A stretch of DNA of 64,000 nucleotides from Roseococcus suduntuyensis. GTDB taxonomy: Bacteria; Pseudomonadota; Alphaproteobacteria; Acetobacterales; Acetobacteraceae. Of this stretch, positions 58,237 through 64,000 are shown piece after piece. The notes beneath the pieces were generated by a model, which was not told the DNA's origin, did not search any database, and saw nothing but the letters and a program-made list of their open reading frames with translations. The stretch is taken from assembly GCF_014196305.1 (NCBI RefSeq), contig NZ_JACIDJ010000001.1, positions 585,683 to 649,682 of the forward strand, read 5' to 3'. The position numbers and the translations under genes were made by a program. Position 1 is the first letter of the stretch. Every line of letters starts with the position of its first letter.

Positions 58237-59186
58237 AGCCGGTTGTTCAGGCCGCGCGGCGGTGGGTTGCCCCCCAGCGCGCGCGCGATGGTGGTGATGT
58301 TGTGGTCCATCATGCCCTCATAGGTGCCGGTATAGGTGCCTGGGCGTCCCATCGAGTCGGAGTACAAAACGCCGCCCATGGCAAGACGCTGCCCGCGCGC
58401 GCCCGCGCCCTCGATCAGCGCGCGCACCGCGCGGTCCGGCACGGAGCTTTCGGCGAAGACGGCGGGGATGCGGCGCTCCACGATCAGGCGGACCATGGCC
58501 TCGATGTTGGCGAGGCTGGCTTCGGCCTCGGTGGAAAGGCCCTGGATGCTCTCGACCTCCAGCTCGTAGCGGGCGCCGAAATAGGCGAAGGCGTCATGCG
58601 CCGTCAGCAGCACGCGGGAGGCGGCGGGGATGGGCGCCAGCGCCTCGCGCGCATAGGTGTCGAGCCGGGCGAGCCGCAGTCGCGTGGCCTCGACGCCGCG
58701 GCTGAAATCCTCGCCGGGGCGCAGCCGCGTGAGGGTGCGGGCCACGGCGGGCGCGCATTCGGCCCAGAGCGTCGGGTCCATCCAGACATGCGGGTCCGCG
58801 GCGTCGGGGTAGTCGTCATTGGGGCGCAGGCGCTCACGGGGCAGGGTCTCGGCCACGGCCAGGATGGGCCGGCCTTGGGTGGCCGCCCGTTCCAGCACCT
58901 CGGTCATGCGGCCTTCCAGCCGGTGGCCGTTGTAGAAGACGGCATCGGCCCGCAGCAGACGGGCCACGTCGTTGCGGGTGGGACGGAAGAGGTGAGGGTC
59001 CACGCCCTCGCCGATCAATGTCTCGATGTTGAAGCCCTCGCCGGCCACGCCGCGCACCAGGTCGGCCACCATTCCGGTGGTGGCGAGCAGGGTGGGCCGG
59101 GGGCCGCGCTGGGCCAGGGCGGGGCTGGCGAGCAGCGTGCCGGCGGCGAGCAGCGCCCTGCGCCCAATAGCTGCATAGCTGTTCAT
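58233..59186 (-). CDS. Metal ABC transporter substrate-binding protein (TroA/ZnuA type)
   Basis: A 317-residue periplasmic Zn/Mn/Fe-binding protein of cluster A-I. Signal peptide MNSYAAIGRRALLAAGTLLASPALA. The metal-ligand pattern matches TroA: His in GEGVDPHLFRPTRND, His in AADPHVWMDPTLW, His in VLLTAHDAFAYFGARYEL, and an Asp late in VFAESSVPDR. There is no His-rich loop as in many ZnuA proteins, so Mn or Fe are possible as well as Zn. First gene of the operon; divergent from the ArsR-type regulator. Confidence 0.9.
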   Translation of the reverse strand: MNSYAAIGRRALLAAGTLLASPALAQRGPRPTLLATTGMVADLVRGVAGEGFNIETLIGEGVDPHLFRPTRNDVARLLRADAVFYNGHRLEGRMTEVLERAATQGRPILAVAETLPRERLRPNDDYPDAADPHVWMDPTLWAECAPAVARTLTRLRPGEDFSRGVEATRLRLARLDTYAREALAPIPAASRVLLTAHDAFAYFGARYELEVESIQGLSTEAEASLANIEAMVRLIVERRIPAVFAESSVPDRAVRALIEGAGARGQRLAMGGVLYSDSMGRPGTYTGTYEGMMDHNITTIARALGGNPPPRGLNNRL

Positions 59187-59284
59187 GTCTTCATTTATCC
59201 GTTTAAAATCAATCCATTAGTGATGCATGTTGCGTCGGCGCGCGGAAACGTCAAGGTTGATGTGGCGTTGGAGGCGCGGTTGGC
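59187..59284. promoter_or_regulatory. Divergent promoter region of the metal importer and SmtB-like sensor
   Basis: This 98-base gap between divergent genes is strikingly AT-rich (59191-59220) against its GC-rich setting and so should carry the importer promoter. No clean 12-2-12 SmtB/ArsR inverted repeat or Zur box could be read by eye; GATGCATGTTGCGTC at 59222-59236 is the most palindrome-like element and is weak. Confidence 0.4.
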
Positions 59285-59611
59285 ATGAAGGCAAGGCTGC
59301 GCATCAACGAGGATGAGGTCGTTGAACTCGCGGAAATGTTCCGCCTGATGAGCGACCCCACGCGCCTCAAGATCATCCTCGCCTGTCTGGACGAGCCGGC
59401 CTCGGTGGGCGCCATGGCGGACCGGCTGGAAATCTCGGCCAGCCTGGTCTCGCACCACCTGCGCCTGCTGCGCGCGGCGCGGCTTTTGCAGGCCGACCGG
59501 CGCGGGCGGATGGTGTTCTACGTGGTGGGCGACCCGCATATCCGCTCGATGCTGACCGACATGGCGGACCACGTGGCCGAAGAGGTCGAAGGCGAGATCG
59601 AGCCGGGCTGA
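59285..59611 (+). CDS. ArsR/SmtB-family metal-sensing repressor
   Basis: A 108-residue winged-helix regulator. The DNA-binding helix is MADRLEISASLVSHHLRLLRAARL (about 44-68). The C-terminal helix carries the alpha-5 metal site with the exact SmtB spacing: Asp83-x-His85 and His96-x2-Glu99. The alpha-3 Cys motif (ELCVCDL-like) is absent, so sensing is through the alpha-5 site, typical of Zn(II)/Co(II). GGAGG precedes the ATG. It stands divergent from a metal importer, which is unusual for a family that mostly derepresses efflux. Confidence 0.85.
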   Translation: MKARLRINEDEVVELAEMFRLMSDPTRLKIILACLDEPASVGAMADRLEISASLVSHHLRLLRAARLLQADRRGRMVFYVVGDPHIRSMLTDMADHVAEEVEGEIEPG

Positions 59612-59665
59612 CGGAAACCGCGCACGAGCGGCCCATAAGCGCACGCTGACCCTTGCCGCGCCTTG

Positions 59666-59687
59666 GGCCGGAGACTATGGTCCGGCC
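59666..59687. terminator. 7-bp inverted repeat between the sensor and cox genes
   Basis: GGCCGGA-GACTATGG-TCCGGCC is a perfect 7-bp inverted repeat, about 55 bases after the SmtB-like gene stop and 126 bases before the coxB GTG. No T-run follows, so it may be a protein-binding site or a Rho-dependent terminator as easily as an intrinsic terminator. The rest of this 201-base gap shows no gene. Confidence 0.4.
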
Positions 59688-59812
59688 GCCCTGCCGGGTG
59701 TGGGACCTTCGGGAAAGATGCCGCGGGCAGGCGCGCAAAAAGGCGGCCATGGGGCTGCCGGACAGCGCCCCCAGCAGGGTCTGTCTCCAGGTTCGAGGGC
59801 AAGGTGCGGCGC

Positions 59813-60706
59813 GTGATTGGGCGTATCGGACGAATCATCATGATGGCGGCGGTGCTTCTGGCAGGCGCCGGAACCGCATTCGCGCAGACGGCCCCGGCGA
59901 TGGAGCCCATGGTCGGCGCGCCGGTGCCTTGGGCGATGGGGCTGCAGGCCTCGGGCGGTCCCATCAAGGACGCCATCGGAAGCTTCAACACGCTGGTGTT
60001 CAACATCATCGTGGTGATCACGATCTTCGTGGCGCTGCTGCTGGCCTGGTGCATGTGGCGCTACAGCGCCAAGCGCAACCCGGTGCCGTCGCAGACCAGC
60101 CACAACACCTTCCTGGAAATCGCCTGGACGGTGGTGCCGGTGCTGATCCTTGTGGTCATCGCCATCCCGTCCTTCCGGCTGATCTATTACCAGGACCGCG
60201 CGCGCGACGCCGACTTCACGATCAACGTGACCGGCCACCAGTGGTACTGGAACTACCGGATGCCGGACCACGGCAACTTCGCCTTCGACAGCCGCCCCGT
60301 CTTTGACGAGGACCTGACGCCAGGCCAGTTCCGCAACCTGGAAGTGGATGAGCCGCTGCTGATCCCGGTGGGCGCCACGGTGCGCGTGCTGACCCAGGGC
60401 GCAGATGTGATCCACAGCTTCTTCATCCCGTCGCTGGGCGTGCAGCGCTACAACATCCCGGGCCGCACGCTCGAGACCTGGATGCGCGCCGACCGTCCCG
60501 GCACCTTCTACGGCCAGTGCAACCAGATCTGCGGCACGAACCATTGGTTCATGCCGATCGTGATCCGCGCCGTGCCCCAGGAGGAGTTCAATGCCTGGGC
60601 CGAGGCCGCGCGCACGCGCTTCGCCCACACCATTCCGGGGAACAACGCGCCGGCCCTTGCCATGCCCGCCGCCAACCCCATCCGTACCGCAGCGGCCCAG
60701 CAGTGA
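59813..60706 (+). CDS. ctaC: Cytochrome c oxidase subunit II
   Basis: A 297-residue subunit II of an aa3-type oxidase. Signal-like N-terminus (MMAAVLLAGAGTAFA), two membrane helices (about 60-82 and 100-120), then the periplasmic CuA domain with the aromatic patch TGHQWYWNYRMPD. The CuA ligands are present: His in GADVIHSFFIPSLGVQ, and C-x3-C-x3-H-x2-M in GQCNQICGTNHWFMP. Start is the GTG at 59813 with AAGGTG upstream. Begins the ctaC-ctaD-ctaB-ctaG operon. Confidence 0.95.
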   Translation: MIGRIGRIIMMAAVLLAGAGTAFAQTAPAMEPMVGAPVPWAMGLQASGGPIKDAIGSFNTLVFNIIVVITIFVALLLAWCMWRYSAKRNPVPSQTSHNTFLEIAWTVVPVLILVVIAIPSFRLIYYQDRARDADFTINVTGHQWYWNYRMPDHGNFAFDSRPVFDEDLTPGQFRNLEVDEPLLIPVGATVRVLTQGADVIHSFFIPSLGVQRYNIPGRTLETWMRADRPGTFYGQCNQICGTNHWFMPIVIRAVPQEEFNAWAEAARTRFAHTIPGNNAPALAMPAANPIRTAAAQQ

Positions 60707-60741
60707 CCGCGTAGGCTGAGAAAGAGAAAGGCGACCGGACA

Positions 60742-62331
60742 ATGGCATATGCTGCGGACGCGCATGGTCATGACGACCACAAGCCGAACTTTGTGAATCG
60801 CTGGCTGTTCAGCACGAATCACAAGGATATCGGCACCCTCTACATCATCTTCTCGCTCTTCGCCGCGCTGGTCGGCGTGGGGCTGTCCTTCCTGATGCGT
60901 CTCGAACTGCAGTCCCCCGGCCTGCAGATCTTCGCTGACGGGCAGATGTGGAATGCCTATGTCTCGGCCCACGGGCTGATCATGGTGTTCTTCGTGATCA
61001 TGCCCGCGCTGATCGGCGGGTTCGGGAACTGGTTCGTGCCCATCATGATCGGCGCGCCGGACATGGCCTTCCCGCGCCTGAACAACATCAGCTTCTGGCT
61101 GCTGGTGCCGGCCTTCCTGCTGCTCGGCGGCAGCCTCTTCGTGGGCGGCGGCGCCGGCGCGGGCTGGACCATCTACCCGCCGCTGTCGGACAGCACCTAC
61201 CAGCCAGGCCCGGCCATGGATATGGCGCTGTTCGCGCTGCACCTGGCGGGCGCCAGCTCCATCCTGGGCGCGGCGAACTTCATCACGACCATCTTCAACA
61301 TGCGCGCCCCGGGCATGACGCTGCACAAGATGCCGCTGTTCGTGTGGTCCATGCTGGTGACGGCCTTCCTGCTGCTGCTGGCCGTGCCCGTGCTGGGTGG
61401 CGCCATCACCATGCTCATCACGGACCGCAACTTCGGCACGGCCTTCTTCGACCCGGCCGGCGGCGGTGACCCGGTGCTGTTCCAGCACCTGTTCTGGTTC
61501 TTCGGCCACCCCGAAGTGTACATCATGATCCTGCCGGCCTTCGGCATCGTCAGCCACGTCATCTCCACCTTCAGCCGCAAGCCGGTCTTCGGCTACCTCG
61601 GCATGGCCTACGCCATGGTGGCCATCGGCGTGGTGGGCTTCGTGGTGTGGGCGCACCACATGTACACCTCGGGCATCGACGTGGACACGCGCGCCTACTT
61701 CATGGCGGCGACCATGGTCATCGCCGTGCCGACGGGCATCAAGATCTTCTCCTGGATCGCCACCATGTGGGGCGGCTCCATCAAGATGGACACGCCGATG
61801 CTCTTCTCGGTGGGCTTCATCTTCCTGTTCACGGTGGGCGGCGTGACGGGTGTGGTGCTCGCCAATGCCGGCATCACGCAGATCCTGCACAACACCTACT
61901 ATGTGGTGGCGCACTTCCACTACGTGCTGAGCCTGGGCGCGGTGTTCGGCATCTATGCCGGCATCTACTACTGGATCGGCAAGATGAGCGGCCGCCAGTA
62001 CCCGGAGCGCCTTGGCAAGATCCACTTCTGGCTGACCTTCGTGGGCGTGAACCTGACCTTCTTCCCCATGCACTTCCTGGGCAACCAGGGCATGCCGCGG
62101 CGCTACCCGGATTATCCGGATGCCATGACGGGGTGGAACATGGTCGCCTCAGTGGGCTCCTACATCGCGATCGCCAGCTTCCTGTTCTTCTTCTACGTCA
62201 TGTGGGTCACGCTGCGCCGTGGCGAGCAGGCGGCGCCCAACTACTGGGGCGAGGGTGCCACCACCTTGGAATGGCAGGTCAGCAGCCCGCCGCCCTTCCA
62301 CACGTTTGACGAACTGCCCCGCATCCGCTGA
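60742..62331 (+). CDS. ctaD: Cytochrome c oxidase subunit I
   Basis: A 529-residue heme-copper oxidase catalytic subunit with 12 helices. Heme a and a3 and CuB ligands are visible: an early His in [10 protein letters not shown], the CuB/Tyr cross-link region [26 protein letters not shown], and [10 protein letters not shown]. The D-channel region [22 protein letters not shown] is conserved, so it is probably A-type and proton-pumping. Starts 35 bases after ctaC. It reduces O2 to water with cytochrome c. Confidence 0.96.
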   Translation: MAYAADAHGHDDHKPNFVNRWLFSTNHKDIGTLYIIFSLFAALVGVGLSFLMRLELQSPGLQIFADGQMWNAYVSAHGLIMVFFVIMPALIGGFGNWFVPIMIGAPDMAFPRLNNISFWLLVPAFLLLGGSLFVGGGAGAGWTIYPPLSDSTYQPGPAMDMALFALHLAGASSILGAANFITTIFNMRAPGMTLHKMPLFVWSMLVTAFLLLLAVPVLGGAITMLITDRNFGTAFFDPAGGGDPVLFQHLFWFFGHPEVYIMILPAFGIVSHVISTFSRKPVFGYLGMAYAMVAIGVVGFVVWAHHMYTSGIDVDTRAYFMAATMVIAVPTGIKIFSWIATMWGGSIKMDTPMLFSVGFIFLFTVGGVTGVVLANAGITQILHNTYYVVAHFHYVLSLGAVFGIYAGIYYWIGKMSGRQYPERLGKIHFWLTFVGVNLTFFPMHFLGNQGMPRRYPDYPDAMTGWNMVASVGSYIAIASFLFFFYVMWVTLRRGEQAAPNYWGEGATTLEWQVSSPPPFHTFDELPRIR

Positions 62332-62359
62332 GCGGGGGAACTGAAACCGGGACCCCGCC

Positions 62360-63337
62360 ATGAGCGATGCGACCATGAGCCGAACGGGGGGGGCGAAAGC
62401 CCCCCTCGCCATATCAGCGCCCGCCGCCGACGACCTCATGGGCTCCGAGGTGCGGGACTGGATCACGCTGCTCAAGCCGCGGGTCCTGTCGCTGGTGGTG
62501 TATTCGGGCGTGGCCGGGCTGCTGGTGGCGCCGGGCGTTGGCGAGATGCCGCTGGTGCTGGCGCTGACGGCCGTCCTCTGCATCACCATCGCCGCCGGCG
62601 CGGCGGGCGCCATCAACATGTGGTATGACCGCGACATTGATGCGGTGATGCGGCGCACGCAGAAGCGGCCCATCCCCTCGGGCCGCATCAGCGCCGATGG
62701 CGCGCTGGCCTATGGCGTACTGCTGGCGGTGGGTTCGGTCGCGCTGATGGGGCTGGCCACGAACTGGCTGGCCGCCGCGGTGCTGGCGGGGTCCATCCTG
62801 TTCTATGTCGTGATCTACACGATGTGGCTGAAGCGTCGTACGCCGCAGAATATCGTCATCGGCGGCGCGGCGGGCGCCTTCCCGCCGCTCATCGGCTGGG
62901 TGGCGGTGACGGGCAGTGTCGAGGCGCTGCCACTGGTGCTCTTCGCCATCATCTTCATGTGGACGCCGCCGCATTTCTGGGCGCTCTCGCTCTGGGCCCA
63001 TCAGGACTACCAGCGGGCCGGCGTTCCCATGCTGCCGGTGGTCTCGGGCGCGCGGGAAACCCGGCGCCAGGTCGTGATCTACACCGTTCTCCTGGTGCCG
63101 CTGACGCTGGTGCCCTGGCTGATGGGCTTCAACTCCTGGGCCTATGGGCTTGCGGCGGCGGTGCTGGGGGCCAACTTCCTCCGCCACGCCTGGGCCGTCT
63201 GGCGCGATGCGCAGGATGCGGCGGGCGTGTCCCAGACGCAGGACATGCCGGCCAAGCGCTGCTTCAAATACAGCATCTCCTACCTGTTCCTCCTGCTCGG
63301 CGCCCTGGTGGTGGACCGGCTGTGGCTGGTGGCATGA
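62360..63337 (+). CDS. ctaB: Protoheme IX farnesyltransferase
   Basis: A 325-residue membrane prenyltransferase that makes heme O, the precursor of heme A for the oxidase. Nine or so helices; LLKPRVLSLVVYSGVAGL near residue 35, the Asp-rich NMWYDRDIDAVMRRTQKRPIPSGRI near 90, and FMWTPPHFWALSLWAHQDYQRAGVPMLPVVSG near 200 are the family blocks. The ATG at 62360 is one of two nearby. Overlaps the next small gene by four bases. Confidence 0.95.
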   Translation: MSDATMSRTGGAKAPLAISAPAADDLMGSEVRDWITLLKPRVLSLVVYSGVAGLLVAPGVGEMPLVLALTAVLCITIAAGAAGAINMWYDRDIDAVMRRTQKRPIPSGRISADGALAYGVLLAVGSVALMGLATNWLAAAVLAGSILFYVVIYTMWLKRRTPQNIVIGGAAGAFPPLIGWVAVTGSVEALPLVLFAIIFMWTPPHFWALSLWAHQDYQRAGVPMLPVVSGARETRRQVVIYTVLLVPLTLVPWLMGFNSWAYGLAAAVLGANFLRHAWAVWRDAQDAAGVSQTQDMPAKRCFKYSISYLFLLLGALVVDRLWLVA

Positions 63338-63483
63338 CCGCGCCGCTTGACCGGCCGATGACGCCGGAGGAGCGCGCGGTGTTCGACCGCCGCCGCCGTG
63401 CGCGGAACTGGGCCATCCTGGCGGCCCTGATGGGGTTGGTGGTGCTGTTCTTCTTCATCTCGACCGCAAGGCTGCTGCGCTGA
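63334..63483 (+). CDS. Small single-helix protein of the cox operon
   Basis: A 49-residue protein with a charged N-terminus (DRPMTPEERAVFDRRRRARN) and one membrane helix (about residues 29-46). Its ATG overlaps the ctaB stop and its stop overlaps the ctaG start, so it is fully embedded in the operon between ctaB and ctaG. Alphaproteobacterial cox operons often carry such a short protein here (CoxF-like), perhaps for assembly. The tight four-base and one-base overlaps argue that it is real. Confidence 0.7.
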   Translation: MTAPLDRPMTPEERAVFDRRRRARNWAILAALMGLVVLFFFISTARLLR

Positions 63484-64000
63484 TGCGAATCGAACGCCCC
63501 GACCCCGCCATCCTCGCGCGGAAGAACAAGCGCCTCGCCGTGGCCTCCTTTGGCTTCGTGGCCTTCATGGTGGGCGTCTCCTTCGCCGCCGTGCCGCTCT
63601 ATGACCTGTTCTGCCGGGTCACGGGCTTCGGTGGCACGCCCATGATCGGCCAGGCCGCACCCGCCGCCCCGGGCGAGGCCACCATCACGGTGCGGTTCAA
63701 CGCCAACACCCAGCCCAACCTGCCCTGGCAGTTCGCCGCCGAGACGCGCGCCATGACGCTGCGCGTGGGCGAGGAGGGCCTGGCCTTCTACACCGCCCGC
63801 AACACGGCGGATCGGCCCGTCACCGGCATCTCGACCTACAACGTGACGCCCGAGATCGTGGGCCGCTACTTCCACAAGACCGCCTGCTTCTGCTTCGAGG
63901 AGCAGACGCTGGAGCCCGGCCAGCGGGCGGACATGCCGCTGACCTTCTGGGTGGACCCGCGCATCGCCGAGGACCCCGCGACGCGCGACATCCGCACCAT
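63483..64000 (+). CDS. ctaG: Cytochrome c oxidase assembly protein CtaG, N-terminal part
   Basis: At least 172 residues, running off the window. A CtaG/Cox11-type copper chaperone that delivers Cu to the CuB site of subunit I. It has one N-terminal membrane helix (LAVASFGFVAFMVGVSFAAVPLYDLFCRVTGFGGT) and a periplasmic immunoglobulin-like domain. The copper-binding CFCF motif is in HKTACFCFEEQTLEPG. The ATG overlaps the preceding stop by one base. The C-terminal end is not in the window. Confidence 0.93.
   Translation, partial: MRIERPDPAILARKNKRLAVASFGFVAFMVGVSFAAVPLYDLFCRVTGFGGTPMIGQAAPAAPGEATITVRFNANTQPNLPWQFAAETRAMTLRVGEEGLAFYTARNTADRPVTGISTYNVTPEIVGRYFHKTACFCFEEQTLEPGQRADMPLTFWVDPRIAEDPATRDIRT

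Noticed and set aside
1-64000. tRNA and rRNA genes
   Set aside because: All gaps of 80 bases or more were inspected by eye for a cloverleaf with a GTTCRA T-loop; none was seen. A covariance search was not possible here.

Overview
The window is about 64 kb of very GC-rich, densely packed chromosome from an alphaproteobacterium, most likely Rhodospirillales and probably Acetobacteraceae (Roseomonas-like). This placement rests on gene content and order read by eye: hemH-hemE facing a phosphotransferase-regulator gene (ppsR) and maf across a gap with DnaA-box-like sequences (the usual alphaproteobacterial origin arrangement); mnmE-mnmG-rsmG-parA-parB with two perfect parS sites; a large NAD-glutamate dehydrogenase; a class I lysyl-tRNA synthetase; and ctaC-ctaD-ctaB-ctaG for an aa3-type oxidase. 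No tRNA, rRNA, CRISPR array or intact insertion sequence was seen.

Layout. 0-6.4 kb: end of lysA, a DUF4175/TIGR02302 membrane protein, two tiny membrane proteins, a HAD phosphatase, then hemH and hemE. 6.4-6.7 kb: candidate oriC. 6.7-14.4 kb: ppsR-maf, a TPP-riboswitch-controlled solute-binding protein, a Tat-exported nitroreductase with its MarR regulator behind a direct-repeat operator, a metallo-beta-lactamase-fold enzyme, an OmpA-like protein and a JmjC/cupin oxygenase. 14.6-29.8 kb: NAD-glutamate dehydrogenase, a sulfotransferase, an MFS permease, a complete Mla-type lipid transport operon (mlaE-mlaF-mlaD-lipoprotein), an RNA methyltransferase, a malate/lactate dehydrogenase family enzyme with a Bug receptor, and a serine hydrolase. 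29.8-35.6 kb: chromosome segregation and tRNA modification (parB, parA, rsmG, mnmG, mnmE) plus a 2Fe-2S protein. 35.7-43.3 kb: small housekeeping genes (ogt, quinone reductase, kinase, CBS protein, peroxiredoxin, yqgE, pyrD, an EamA transporter).

43.3-47.4 kb is a stripped phage-derived block: cell wall hydrolase, a small membrane/coiled-coil protein, terminase large subunit, a doubly frameshifted gene in the small-terminase position, and an S24/LexA-like regulator. A family of 52-bp tandem hairpin repeats lies in and around it. 47.4-53.1 kb: an MprF-type flippase whose synthetase domain is cut short, overlapping or abutting class I lysyl-tRNA synthetase, and an atzG-atzE-atzH-like amidase cluster. 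53.2-59.6 kb: a glycine-zipper lipoprotein, an RsmB-type methyltransferase, a DedA protein, a four-gene Zn/Mn ABC importer and a divergent SmtB-type sensor. 59.8-64 kb: the cytochrome oxidase operon, running off the end.

The most unusual features are (1) the 52-bp repeat family, whose outer stem shows a compensatory T:A to C:G change between arrays; (2) a TPP riboswitch upstream of a DppA/OppA-type binding protein; (3) parA with no ATG, GTG or TTG start upstream of its Walker A motif; (4) two compensating one-base frameshifts in the gene before the terminase; and (5) a truncated MprF next to lysS.
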